Source of the DNA: Bradyrhizobium sp. CCBAU 53338
GTDB taxonomy: Bacteria > Pseudomonadota > Alphaproteobacteria > Rhizobiales > Xanthobacteraceae
Assembly (NCBI RefSeq): GCF_015291665.1
Contig: NZ_CP030049.1
Span: 806,001 to 870,000 of the forward strand
DNA length: 64,000 bases
Direction: 5' to 3'
Position numbers and translations under genes: made by a program. Under the pieces are notes generated by a model. The model saw nothing but the letters and a program-made list of their open reading frames with translations, searched no databases and was not told where the DNA came from. This document shows, in pieces, positions 18,449 through 27,773 of this stretch. Position 1 is the first letter of the stretch. Every line of letters starts with the position of its first letter.

Positions 18449-19748
18449 GTTCCTCCTCCAGAGCCCGCTGGCGGCTGACTCGGTTCGGCTGGCGCCAGGC
18501 CCGCAGCGGCATCTGCGAAAGCGCGGTTCTTCAGCAAGTCAGACATACGCCCGGTGATGTAATCGAGCGCGGGCTTTGGCAGATAATCGTCGACGAGGTG
18601 CTGGAGGCTTCCGAAATGGTTGCCGGCGAGGAGGCTGACTTGTGCAGGACGAGTTTGATTGAGAAATCCCTTGATGCGATCGTCTAGTTCAAAGGCGATG
18701 ATCACGAGGTGTGCGGACGGAACCGACAGCATATCGAGCAGAACACGGTTGATGTGGTCATCACCGAACCCGTAGCCGTAGGTCACCACCACCGAGTTGG
18801 GTCTGCAAGTTGCCGAGGCGAAATCACGGAATAGCTCCGCATAAGGATATTGGGTGGTCTCCACGTCCTTAGCCGGATTAGGATAGATCATCACGGTATC
18901 AACTGGAGAATCTGGTAAGCTCGGATGATCGTCGTCGGCACCAAATGGTGTCTCTGACCGATAGATCCGATGCGCGATGGGGTCGAAGCGCCAATCAAGG
19001 CTGCCGTGGAGCTTGGTCAGACGGACGACGCCTTCCATAAAGCGCGGCTCACCGCGGATCCCGGGTGGGTTGTAATGATAATCGAGCTCGATCCGAGTGT
19101 TGCGGAACAGTGGACGCAAGCTCCCCACAAAGCGATCAATGATCCGTAGCCCCGCTTGATCGCAGCCATGTTCGATCAACCGGTCGTAGTTGGTCGTGAA
19201 GATATGTAAACGCTCGCGTGAAGCGGCGCGGCTGACGAAGCTGAGCAGAAATGACTGCACCGTCGCCAGTGCTGATGCACTGTTTGCTTCGAAAATACCT
19301 CGCTCGGTAGCAAGCAGTGAGGTTAGGAATGTCGCGATTGCGGAGTTAATGTCGTCGCGAACACCTTGCGCCGACCCCTTATCGATGATGTCAAGACCAT
19401 CGAGCACAGCAATGGCGCTACGCAACTGATCTTCGATGTTAGCTTGACCGCGACCCATCTTTTTGGCGCTTGCGGTCGCGTGACGAGGATTGCCTTGGCA
19501 TGTTTCGACTTCCCCGTCGCAATCGCCATACCCGTCGCCTTGACGCCGGCAGCGAAGCCCACAGCAATGGTAAAGCCGCTGCCAAGCAGGAGGTTCAGAT
19601 GCTCAGCTTGGAATACCGCCGAGAGCCACGGCTCGATCTTTCGGCGGTGTAGCGCGATGAACCGATCAAGTTCGTCTGCGCTTTCTGGGATGCTATCGAA
19701 GGTCTCGCTCGATGCACCAACCCGGTAACCGTGCGCCTTCCACTCCAT
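18445..19748 (-). pseudogene. SIR2-domain effector, frameshifted
   Basis: The first 85 codons from ATG 19748 encode the SIR2 start, including the nucleotide-binding stretch HLNLLLGSGFTIAVG. Near 19480 the frame must shift to continue as ATASAKKMGRGQANIEDQL. From there 337 codons run on with IFTTNYDRLIEHG, KLHGSLDWRF and VTYGYGFGDDHIN, all SIR2-family signatures. A downstream ATG at 19458 could yield a 337-residue protein lacking the GSG loop, which should be unable to bind NAD. This is either a real inactivating mutation or a sequence error. Confidence 0.8.
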
Positions 19749-20064
19749 GGACCCTCGCGACGAGTTGCAGGACCGACCTGAGTCCCCGCTAGTAAGTCTT
19801 AAAGCAACATAATCAGAGGTTGCAAGGCGGGCAGGTAGTCAAAGTGAAAAAGGTAAGCAGCGAAGCGGCGAGGGGATGAAGGGCATCGAGATTAGCTTCC
19901 TCGACTAATCGCTTGAACCGGTGAGGAGACGAGATCTGACGAGGAGTGCCGCTATCCTGGCTCCCTCACGCCTCCAGCTTCAGTCGATCCCGTCCGCCGG
20001 CTCGGGTGGAGGCGGCGGGAGCGAGGTATGCTCTCCGACTCGAGCTCGCCATCAGCTTCCGCCA
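19749..20064. other. Intergenic region upstream of the SIR2-HerA operon
   Basis: No gene is seen. On the minus strand a TTGCAA element and TTAAGA element 17 bases apart (about 19785-19825) could be the promoter of the SIR2-HerA operon; the match to consensus is poor. Confidence 0.3.
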
Positions 20065-21378
20065 TCATCCCACCTTTCGTTCAGGAGCGGCGTGGCTCTC
20101 AAGCAGTGGCATATCCAGGCTCGGAATCTCTGGCATGGCTTTGCCGGCGATCGCCTGCAAATCGCCCACCATGCCAACGGTCGACTCCACCACGGCGAGG
20201 ATCTGAGTTTCGCGCTTGGCCCATTGCCGGCCCATGAACTTGCGTTCCTTGTCCAGGTCGTCGCGCATATCGTTGAATTTCTCAACCACAGCTTCTACCC
20301 GCTGCCGAAACTTCGTGCCGGTCAGGTAGTGATAAACCTGCTCCATCTTGGTCTGCTGACCCTGCTGAACGAGGCGCGATCCGCTTACGTCGATCAGCCC
20401 CTGGCGCAGCGCCACGGCGACCGGCAATGCGCAACGCGGATGGGCCACCCATACGCCGTCGACTAGGTCAAATTGCTCGACGTGCTTCGGCAGCGCATGA
20501 GAGATGATCAGAGCGACGTCGGCGGCGGAACGACGCTGGTCGTCACGCAGTTTGGCAAGCCATCCGTCACTCCATGCCTTGGTTCGCTTGGTTTCCCAAA
20601 GGATGATGCCGGCAGGTTTGCCAATGGCGCCATTTATCTGTTGAATAACGTCCGCCCCAAGCTCACCTTTTCCAACCGGCTCAATCGAATCGGTCGGAAA
20701 ACGTCCGCGCAGAAGCTCTTCGAGCTCGAGCTCGAGTACTTCCCCTTGGGATTGCTGTGATCCCTGCTCGGCCTTGCGCTTGAGCTCCTCGATCGTTCGA
20801 GACATCGACTCGATAGTCTGGTCCTTCTCTGCAACGCGTAAGCGCGCAGCCTCGTCGGCTTCCTGCCTGGCCTTGATCTGGATTTCGCTGATTGAGGCCT
20901 GCACGCGCTTCTCTATTGTCAGGTCGAGCTCGCGCTTTTCCCCCTCGAGTGCGCGCTGCTGTCGCATCAGTTCGGCTTGCTGCTTTTGGGCCTCGGCAAG
21001 CTTTGCGTTGTTGGTAAGCAGGTTGGCTCGCAGCTCCGCGGCTTCCGCTTCCTTCGCCTGCAGCTCGGCCGCGGCCGCCTCTCGCGCCTTCTTGCTTTCG
21101 GCCGCGACCAGCTGGGCACGTTCGGCGATCAATCGTTTCGCAACGTGGTCCTCGATTTGCTCGCGGTCCTTAGCGACCTGCTCGCGTTCCAGCCGCAGTG
21201 CCTCGGTCTTACGCTCCATCTCTGCATCTTTGCTGGCCAGCTGCTGTTGAAAGCGCTGACGAATTTCAGCGAGGAGGGGAGCGGCCAATGATTCCGTCAA
21301 CCGGATCTCGTGATTGCAGTTGGGACAATGCAGGGTAGGTTCGTGTGAAGCGCCGGCTGCGGTTACTTTGAAACTCAT
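20065..21378 (-). CDS. DUF2130 protein: coiled coil plus nuclease-like domain
   Basis: A 437-residue protein. ATG 21378 is chosen because GGGGGA lies 7 bases upstream; a longer frame to 21528 adds 50 unlikely residues. A zinc-ribbon-like start (LHCPNCNHEI) leads into about 190 residues of coiled coil rich in Ala, Glu, Gln and Arg. The C-terminal DUF2130 region follows (LELEELLRGRFPTDSIEPVGKG...GADVIQQ...IILWETKRTKAWSDGW), whose D...ExK pattern suggests a PD-(D/E)XK fold. The family is widespread and of uncertain function, often near defence genes. It is monocistronic here. Confidence 0.85.
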   Translation of the reverse strand: MSFKVTAAGASHEPTLHCPNCNHEIRLTESLAAPLLAEIRQRFQQQLASKDAEMERKTEALRLEREQVAKDREQIEDHVAKRLIAERAQLVAAESKKAREAAAAELQAKEAEAAELRANLLTNNAKLAEAQKQQAELMRQQRALEGEKRELDLTIEKRVQASISEIQIKARQEADEAARLRVAEKDQTIESMSRTIEELKRKAEQGSQQSQGEVLELELEELLRGRFPTDSIEPVGKGELGADVIQQINGAIGKPAGIILWETKRTKAWSDGWLAKLRDDQRRSAADVALIISHALPKHVEQFDLVDGVWVAHPRCALPVAVALRQGLIDVSGSRLVQQGQQTKMEQVYHYLTGTKFRQRVEAVVEKFNDMRDDLDKERKFMGRQWAKRETQILAVVESTVGMVGDLQAIAGKAMPEIPSLDMPLLESHAAPERKVG

Positions 21379-21882
21379 GAATTCCCCCGTCATCGTAGAG
21401 CAGGATTGAACACCATCCGCGCGCGATTGCGATGTCGCCGCTCTCGATGTCCACATCCGCGTCGCCGATATCGACCTGGCCGGGGGATTTTCCACGGAAG
21501 GCATCACGACATGTCGACGTAAGGCCACGCCTCAGGGCGAGCCGTTCTATTGGGAATATATTCTAGATGAGAACAAAACAGGATCAAGCGCCAATTGGCT
21601 GCGCAGGCTGGTGGAATAACCCTGTCGTTCCATCCAGGCAGCATCGACCAGAAGCCCCTGAGGGAGAGTCCTTTCGAGCTTGTTTAGCTTTCTGTCCTTT
21701 TGCTCAGCCATACTAAGTAAATTAGCACTTTTCCAAACCAACCCGAGGGAATCCTCTATTTTACGTAATCTGACTGGGCAAAGACGCCGAAACAGCCGGA
21801 AATCTCGCGATGGCTCCTGGAAGAGGCCCATCGCGTGGTGCTTCGCTGCTCCGATATGTTCCGGCGCCGAAATTAGACGGCC
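21379..21882. other. Intergenic region between DUF2130 and abiE genes
   Basis: No coding sequence could be supported; short frames on both strands lack ribosome sites and known domains. Confidence 0.45.
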
Positions 21883-21952
21883 GTAAGGAATATGAGTCAT
21901 ATTTCTTACGCGGTCTTGACTTTGTAAGATTTAAGGCGCAAATTTCTTACAA
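21883..21952 (+). promoter_or_regulatory. Tandem inverted repeats, probable AbiEi operators
   Basis: Two imperfect inverted repeats precede the antitoxin gene. The first is GTAAGGAATATGA-g-TCATATTTCTTAC (21883-21909, one mismatch per arm). The second spans 21920-21952 with arms TTTGTAAGATTT and AAATTTCTTACAA. A TTGACT element at 21916 lies between them. AbiEi antitoxins are known to repress their own operon by binding paired inverted repeats, and the shared GTAAG/CTTAC core fits that. Confidence 0.7.
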
Positions 21953-21964
21953 GGGAACCGTAAA

Positions 21965-22633
21965 ATGGCTAGCACAGCGAACCAGATATACGATCGGATG
22001 AGCCATGACCCTCAGCCGAGCAAGGTATGGACCGCACGCGATTTTGCGGACACCGGCACTCGATCGGCTGTCGACGTCGCCCTCCACCGCCTCCGGAGTG
22101 ACAACCGCATCAGGCGCATCGACCAAGGTCTCTACGATCTTGCTCGCACCAACCAACTGACGAAGAAGATTTCGCCACCGGACTACAAGTCGGTGATTCA
22201 GGCGGTCGCGAGACGGGACGGCGCCAAAGTACTGGTCGACGGAATAACCGCCGCCAACAACTTGGGACTTACCAACGCCGTCCCGGCGAAGGTGGTCGTG
22301 TGGACGGACGCCCGCGTGAAGCCGATCCAACTCGACCAAATGGTCATCGACTTCAAGAAAGTCGCGCCAAGTCGACTTCTGTGGGCTGACCGCCCGGCCG
22401 CGCAGTTGGTGCAAGCTCTGATTTGGCTGCGCGACGTTCTTCCTTCGGATGGCGACAAGATCGCAAAGCGCCTCAAGTCCATCCTGAACGACGGCGACGA
22501 CGGGCACCGCATGCGAAAGGATTTGCAGGACCACTTGGGTGATCTCCCCGACTGGCTCGTTCCTATCGTAAAAGATATCCTCAAGTCCGACGCAACGGCG
22601 CCAGATCCGCTCCCGCCGATCCGCGGCCAATGA
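21965..22633 (+). CDS. abiEi: AbiEi-like antitoxin (DUF6088 type)
   Basis: A 222-residue antitoxin of a type IV toxin-antitoxin pair. The N-terminal winged helix (WTARDFADTGTRSAVDVALHRLRSDNRIRRIDQGLYDL) is the DNA-binding part. The rest is the antitoxin domain characteristic of DUF6088/AbiEi proteins (VIQAVARRDGAKVLVDGITAANNLGLT). It begins 12 bases after the second inverted repeat and ends 9 bases before the toxin gene. Such antitoxins repress the operon and counter the nucleotidyltransferase toxin without direct contact. Confidence 0.88.
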   Translation: MASTANQIYDRMSHDPQPSKVWTARDFADTGTRSAVDVALHRLRSDNRIRRIDQGLYDLARTNQLTKKISPPDYKSVIQAVARRDGAKVLVDGITAANNLGLTNAVPAKVVVWTDARVKPIQLDQMVIDFKKVAPSRLLWADRPAAQLVQALIWLRDVLPSDGDKIAKRLKSILNDGDDGHRMRKDLQDHLGDLPDWLVPIVKDILKSDATAPDPLPPIRGQ

Positions 22634-22642
22634 GATGCGATC

Positions 22643-23674
22643 ATGACCGACCTGCCGCAGATCATTCGAGCAAGCGCTGAAGACCGGCGGGGACTGTTCC
22701 AACAAACCGGACAGCGTCTCTCGTGCCCCCCGGAGAACATCGAAAAGGACTTTTGGGTCTGTTGGATCCTCGACGCGCTCTACAACAAGGCGGGCATCGA
22801 GCAGCGTCTGCTTTTCAAGGGCGGCACGTCACTCTCGAAGGCCTTCGATCTGATCCAGCGGTTCTCGGAAGACATCGACATCACCGTATTCCGCGACGAC
22901 CTGCCCGGCGAAAACTTCCCGTCAGATGACGATCTCCGCGCGATGGGATCGAACGAACGCAAGCGAAAGCTTGACGAAATAAAGGAGCGGTGCAGCAGTT
23001 TCATTAACGGCGAATTCCAGAACGCGCTGACGAACTTCGCCGCTGGTGAGCTCGAAGGACTGACGTTCAAGATCGAGCCCGATCCGGACGACCCCGACGC
23101 TCAATCCCTGCTCTTCCACTATCCAAGCGCATTCGCGGATTCCGACGAGCGGTACGTCCGACGCGTCGTGAAGATCGAATCCGGCGCTAAGTCGGCGCTC
23201 GATCCGCATGAGACGAAAACGATCAGTCCATATTCTGCCACCGACACCGACGGCCTGGACCTCACCGTGCCAAACGTGCTGACGATCAAGCCCGAGAGGA
23301 CGTTCTGGGACAAGATCATCATCCTACACGGACAGCGACACTGGTTCCAGAACAGAGGGGAGCTCTACAAGGACGGGCAGCGATTGTCGCGCCATTACTA
23401 CGACATATTCCGGCTTCTGACCTCCGAACACGGCGAAGCCGCACTTAAAGATCTGGAGCTCGCGGAAAGCTGCGTTCGCCATGCCCGCCTCTACTTCAAC
23501 CGGAAGCCTCTCGATCTCGACCAGGCGACTCCCGGAACGTTCGGTATCGTACCGGTCGACGGCATGCTCGAACCTTTGAAGGCGGACTACCAGAAGATGG
23601 CCGGCATGATCTTCGGAGGATCCCTTCTTTCGAGGATATCCTCGGCAAGATTAAAGCAGCCGAAGCGACCTTGA
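22643..23674 (+). CDS. abiEii: AbiEii-family nucleotidyltransferase toxin
   Basis: A 343-residue toxin. The nucleotidyltransferase active site is KGGTSLSKAFDLIQRFSEDIDITVF near residue 58 (GGTS and DxD). Further family features are TIKPERTFWDKIIILH near residue 212 and a histidine-rich segment RLSRHYYDIFRLL near 245. AbiEii-type toxins add nucleotides to RNA acceptors, such as tRNA 3' ends in related enzymes, and arrest growth upon phage infection. The gene is intact and downstream of its antitoxin. Confidence 0.9.
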   Translation: MTDLPQIIRASAEDRRGLFQQTGQRLSCPPENIEKDFWVCWILDALYNKAGIEQRLLFKGGTSLSKAFDLIQRFSEDIDITVFRDDLPGENFPSDDDLRAMGSNERKRKLDEIKERCSSFINGEFQNALTNFAAGELEGLTFKIEPDPDDPDAQSLLFHYPSAFADSDERYVRRVVKIESGAKSALDPHETKTISPYSATDTDGLDLTVPNVLTIKPERTFWDKIIILHGQRHWFQNRGELYKDGQRLSRHYYDIFRLLTSEHGEAALKDLELAESCVRHARLYFNRKPLDLDQATPGTFGIVPVDGMLEPLKADYQKMAGMIFGGSLLSRISSARLKQPKRP

Positions 23675-23968
23675 ACGCCACCTGACCAAAGTCTCAATCG
23701 GTCCTCCACCGGCTACAACCCTGCCGATGGACTTGCCGACGTGCCTGCCGTCGGCGGCCGTCGCGAAGTCGGGTACCCACATCATCGGCGAAACCCGGTG
23801 GAGCGATTGAAAACGAGTTCGCTGGACGCTTAGCCTCGATACGGCTTCGATGCCAGGCGCACGCCGCCGTCAGGGATTCCTAAGTTCGGACGGGCAAAAG
23901 GCTGCACTTGACGATTGCGAAGAATGTGCGACCATAGGTTGTTCACGGAAACGGGGCGGGAGGAAGCC
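23675..23968 (+). other. Intergenic leader of the RiPP genes
   Basis: No gene is seen. A TTGACG element at 23908-23913 may be the -35 box of the RiPP operon; the -10 match is poor. A strong ribosome site (gggaggaag) ends the stretch. Confidence 0.3.
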
Positions 23969-24175
23969 ATGGCGCGAAAGCCGACCAAGAAGCCGAAGGT
24001 GAGCTTGATCGTCTCCGACGACAAGGACGTAAAGTTGAAGGTCCGACCCGGCAAGCTGCACGTCGTTCAGGTCGAAACTATCACTCCGGATCTGAAGAAG
24101 GCCGGTCGCGTCGGTGCTCGGCTTTGCGGGTACGGCACGAATATCTGCCTCGCCATCGTCGATATCGACAAGTGA
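23969..24175 (+). CDS. RiPP precursor peptide candidate
   Basis: A 68-residue peptide starting at ATG 23969 after a strong ggagga site. It has a lysine-rich N-terminus (MARKPTKKPKVSLIV), a charged leader, and a C-terminus with two cysteines six residues apart inside LCGYGTNICLAIVDIDK. The radical-SAM/SPASM maturase gene begins at a GTG overlapping this stop. A small peptide coupled to such an enzyme is the usual precursor of a ribosomally made, post-translationally modified peptide. The modification (thioether or carbon-carbon crosslink) cannot be told from sequence. Confidence 0.7.
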   Translation: MARKPTKKPKVSLIVSDDKDVKLKVRPGKLHVVQVETITPDLKKAGRVGARLCGYGTNICLAIVDIDK

Positions 24176-25602
24176 CTGCAGCGCGGCATCGTCTGCGATC
24201 ATCGCGCTACAACTTCTGCGTCCCGCTAGGCGACGACAACGTCCTGTACAACGCGGGTACGGGCGCTTCGGTTCGGCTGTCGGGCCAGGACGCGCGCGAG
24301 CTTGCGCAGCTGCTTTGCGGTCCTCCGCGGAGGGTCGCCGCCAAGACGATCCCGCGTACGCTCCTCGCCACACTACGGCGAGGGGGCTTTCTCGTCGACC
24401 ACGAATTCGACGAGCTAGACATGATCCGCGAGCGCTATTGGCATGCGCGTGGACGGACGCCTATGGTCATCACCCTCACGACGACGCAGGACTGCAACCT
24501 GGGTTGCTACTACTGCTACGAAGAGAGATCCCGCGATGCTCTCGCAGAAGGCGATGTTCCGGCGATAGTCGATTGGACCCGACAGCGCCTTGTCGCGTCG
24601 GGTAAGGACAGCCTTCACGTCGACTGGTACGGCGGAGAGCCGCTCCTCAACGTCGATTTCATCGATGCAGCGTCCGCTGCGCTTCAATCGTTATGCAAGG
24701 AGATCGGGGTAAGTTACTCCGCTTCCGTAATTTCGAACGGGACATGCTGGCCGGACGACATCGCCGGCTTCGTGAGGCGACACCGCCTCCGGCAGGTGCA
24801 GATTTCCTTTGACGGCCTCAAACCGAACCACGACAAGAGACGCCGATATAGAAGGGGCAGGGCGCCCGATCCGTCTGTCTCCTCGTTCGATCAGGCGACC
24901 GCGGTGGTCGACGGATTGCTCGAGGTGGTACGCGTCGACGTAAGGTTCAATGCCGATCACGGAAACCAATGCGATTTGGACGGCTTCATCGCCTTCTGCA
25001 AGGACCGCGGCTGGTTCGACAGAGCGTTTCCGTGCGTTTTTCAACTCGCACGGATATCCGACTTTTCCGAGCGCGCCGGATTTCTTAGCCGCACGAAGCT
25101 TTCTGAGGAAGAGTTTGAGAGACTTCGCGAACGGTCCCGGCAGATGGTCCCCGACGAAGCAACTCTCGACGAAACCACAACCCGCTCGCTCTATCCTTTG
25201 CCAAGGACCTCCGTTTGTGCAGCGCTGGCCAACGATTCGATCGTGATCGGAGCGGACGGCAATCACTATCGGTGCGGGCTTCAAGTGGGCGAGAAGGACC
25301 GCCCCGTCGCCATCCGCCGTGCCGGAGGCGACATGGTGCCCGGCCGCGATGCGGCCTGGTGGACCGGCTTCGACCCAACGCGGCAGCCCAATTGCAGCCG
25401 CTGCTCGTTCCTTCCGGTCTGTTGGGGCGGCTGTCCGAAGAAGCACTTGGAAGGCGACTCGCATTCCTTGCACGAGCAGAGCTTGTACTGGCGCAAAGCT
25501 TTGCCGCAGAAGATCGCCTGGCAATTCGGAGTGGCCCTCCAGGAAAGCGAATTCACATTCGCCGAGTCCGACCAGTTTAGGCCGGCTTCTCTCGACCCTT
25601 GA
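24172..25602 (+). CDS. Radical-SAM/SPASM peptide maturase
   Basis: A 476-residue enzyme with a GTG start overlapping the precursor stop (GTGA). Residues 13-95 form the winged-helix-like region common at the N-terminus of such maturases (NVLYNAGTGASVRLSG, then GGFLVDHEFDELDMIR). The radical-SAM cluster motif is CNLGCYYCYE near residue 108. The C-terminal SPASM domain holds further cysteines (CAALANDS...YRCGLQVG...CSRCSFLPVCWGGCPKK), giving auxiliary Fe-S clusters. These enzymes install crosslinks on peptides; the substrate is most likely the 68-residue peptide. The 3' end overlaps the convergent M48 protease gene by 26 bases. Confidence 0.88.
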   Translation: MTAARHRLRSSRYNFCVPLGDDNVLYNAGTGASVRLSGQDARELAQLLCGPPRRVAAKTIPRTLLATLRRGGFLVDHEFDELDMIRERYWHARGRTPMVITLTTTQDCNLGCYYCYEERSRDALAEGDVPAIVDWTRQRLVASGKDSLHVDWYGGEPLLNVDFIDAASAALQSLCKEIGVSYSASVISNGTCWPDDIAGFVRRHRLRQVQISFDGLKPNHDKRRRYRRGRAPDPSVSSFDQATAVVDGLLEVVRVDVRFNADHGNQCDLDGFIAFCKDRGWFDRAFPCVFQLARISDFSERAGFLSRTKLSEEEFERLRERSRQMVPDEATLDETTTRSLYPLPRTSVCAALANDSIVIGADGNHYRCGLQVGEKDRPVAIRRAGGDMVPGRDAAWWTGFDPTRQPNCSRCSFLPVCWGGCPKKHLEGDSHSLHEQSLYWRKALPQKIAWQFGVALQESEFTFAESDQFRPASLDP

Positions 25603-27295
25603 TGTCCACCTGGTTCGGTACCGACAGCTGGACCTCGAATGGATGTCGAGTCCAAAGCTTTGGCAGAGACAAATGGTCCCTCCCGCAACTGCATCGCGTC
25701 GACAGCCGCAGAGCAGAAGTGCGCCTGCGACCGCAGTCCAGACATCGACAAACTAATGCAAACAATATTGCATAAGCGAAGATCAGAGGCGCGCAGAATG
25801 CCAGCACGCCGATAGCGAACTGAAGGCTCGATAGGCTTGCGATGGTGAACGCTCCGACCACCAGAATGGCGGCAACCGCGTCACCTATAGCGCTCCATTT
25901 GCCCGGCCTTGTTTCGCCGGTTGCGGCGATGCGGACGCCGTTCAGGAAGGCGAGCAGGCCGAGGATGGCGGCCGTCATGAGCGCGATGCGAGCACCCCCG
26001 ATCAGCGTTCCGCTCCAAATCCGATCGGCGATCTGGTCGAGCGAAAATTCATGACGCCAGCCGTATAGGACTTCCAGCACGATGCGCGGGATCTGTGTGG
26101 CTAGACCCGCGACCAGAGCGTAGATCGGAACGAACAGGGCGTACCGACGTGGGTCCAAAAGCAGACCCAAACCCAACCTTGCAAGATCAGCGCGCAGAAC
26201 GGCATACAGGAAGAGGCCGGAGGCGACAGTCAGGCCGAAATTCCAAGCCTCTCTCGCCACGCCGAAAAAGTCGCGCCAGCCCGCCGTCAGCAACAATGTC
26301 AACGGCTGCAAGCCCGACATGACCAACGGATACAGGATCACCGAAATCAGGATCAGGTCACGATTTCTGATCACGCGGGTTCGTGCGGCCGGATCAGGAT
26401 GCAGATTGAAGAAATCTTTGAAGGCGTCGAACGGCCGGAACGCCGGCGGCTGCTGGGCGGCGAAGACGTCGGCCAAGGCGTCCGTTCCGGCAAGTTGGGA
26501 GCCGCGGAAATCGTGGATGTGCTCGCGGCGAACGACGAAGAAGTATGAATAGACGAAAACGATCGCGCTCGAGAGGATCAGAACCGCGAACTGGGAGGAC
26601 AGGCCGGCAAAGATAGCGCCATCGAAGACCGGAATGAAGCCTCCGAAAGGGGGATGGCTGCCGATGCCTCTGCGATCGATGAAACCGAGCACCAGGCAGA
26701 ATATCGCGACCGCCCAGCCGAGCGTTCGAAAATGCAGGAGGATGCCGCGTCTTGCCCAAATTTCAAGCCAGGTTTCGCCAAGTTCGAGGTGCGATACTTC
26801 ATGCCCAATCATGGCTTCGAAGGCACGTGGTTGATCGCGTTGTCTAGCACGCTGATTGAGACCGACGACGACCGCATCGCCGGACGGCGTCACGCGTTCT
26901 CTGGCTTCCAACGCGTCACCGTTCTTCGGAGTGTACAGGAGGCGAGGCTGCGAACGCAGGGTCGAACGTGCCGCGATCTGCTCCAGCGTTGATCGGATGG
27001 GATCGAAGGACGGGTTCACGGCAAGTCGTTCTAGTTTCGACGCGGCATTCGTTCCGTTTCGCCATCGGTACAGCGATGCAGCTGCGATGACGATCGCGCC
27101 AAGCACGGTCAGGCCGATCATCGAAAGCACGACGTTCTGATGGATGACGTCGCCCATGTACCGTATCGGGTAGCCCTCCCATAATTTTGCGAGAAAAAGA
27201 TACTGCAGACAAACCGAGATGATGATCGCCGCCGCGGCGGGGCCGTCGGAAATGCCGAGGCGGCGCAGCAAACTCCTGGGATGGGTCCCCTTCAT
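25577..27295 (-). CDS. M48-family membrane metalloprotease
   Basis: A 572-residue integral membrane protein with HEVSH (HExxH zinc site) near residue 165, in the context AMIGHEVSHLELGETWLEIW. Two transmembrane segments precede the protease domain (around residues 17-35 and 58-75), and about seven follow. A cysteine-rich tail ends the protein (CRCLDCGRRR, TRCSCG). It is the last gene of a three-gene minus-strand operon and faces the radical-SAM gene, overlapping it by 26 bases. A membrane protease beside a RiPP maturase could trim and release the peptide; that link is inference. Confidence 0.82.
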   Translation of the reverse strand: MKGTHPRSLLRRLGISDGPAAAAIIISVCLQYLFLAKLWEGYPIRYMGDVIHQNVVLSMIGLTVLGAIVIAAASLYRWRNGTNAASKLERLAVNPSFDPIRSTLEQIAARSTLRSQPRLLYTPKNGDALEARERVTPSGDAVVVGLNQRARQRDQPRAFEAMIGHEVSHLELGETWLEIWARRGILLHFRTLGWAVAIFCLVLGFIDRRGIGSHPPFGGFIPVFDGAIFAGLSSQFAVLILSSAIVFVYSYFFVVRREHIHDFRGSQLAGTDALADVFAAQQPPAFRPFDAFKDFFNLHPDPAARTRVIRNRDLILISVILYPLVMSGLQPLTLLLTAGWRDFFGVAREAWNFGLTVASGLFLYAVLRADLARLGLGLLLDPRRYALFVPIYALVAGLATQIPRIVLEVLYGWRHEFSLDQIADRIWSGTLIGGARIALMTAAILGLLAFLNGVRIAATGETRPGKWSAIGDAVAAILVVGAFTIASLSSLQFAIGVLAFCAPLIFAYAILFALVCRCLDCGRRRTSALRLSTRCSCGRDHLSLPKLWTRHPFEVQLSVPNQVDIKGREKPA

Positions 27296-27723
27296 TTCTT
27301 CGGGCCAACCTTGGCAAACAGCTTGGCGAAACCGGCCTCGAGTTTAGCCTTCTCGGCCGCGGAGAAGCGGCTCTTATTGATCGCCGACGACACTTCCTTG
27401 CGAAGCTTCTCCACGTCGTCCTTCCTGGCACGACGATCCAGCACCCGATCGAGCAGGGACCCTATGGCCGTCTTTACTCTGTCCTTCACGACGTCCTTGG
27501 CGACGTCCCCGAAGAACGCCAGAAGAAACGGAGCGACCATGGCGGCGAAAGTCGCGACTTCGGCCCCGCCGATGAAGCGGCCCTCATCCTGTGCGTCCGC
27601 GCGATGCCATTCTTCCACCAGCGCATCGAAGCCGTCTTCCACGACGAACGTGTCGTCAGGCTCGACCTCGGCGACGATAGCAAGGGCCCATTTCTTGAGG
27701 TTTTCACTATTCACTTCCGTCAT
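27292..27723 (-). CDS. Uncharacterised 143-residue protein with one hydrophobic helix
   Basis: The start at ATG 27723 follows a ggagag ribosome site; the longer frame to 28152 overlaps another gene and is unlikely. An acidic N-terminal part (EVEPDDTFVVEDGFDALVEEW) is followed by a hydrophobic stretch (ATFAAMVAPFLLAFFGDVA) and a lysine/arginine-rich helical tail. The stop overlaps the M48 start by four bases, so the two are co-translated. No family is recognised. Confidence 0.65.
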   Translation of the reverse strand: MTEVNSENLKKWALAIVAEVEPDDTFVVEDGFDALVEEWHRADAQDEGRFIGGAEVATFAAMVAPFLLAFFGDVAKDVVKDRVKTAIGSLLDRVLDRRARKDDVEKLRKEVSSAINKSRFSAAEKAKLEAGFAKLFAKVGPKK

Positions 27724-27773
27724 GATCTCTCTCCAAGGAAAGGCAGTGCAGGTGCCGCCATCGACATGGTCCG

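Noticed and set aside
21947..22705. 252-codon minus-strand frame
   Set aside because: Antisense to the AbiEi gene, whose winged helix and family features are clear.
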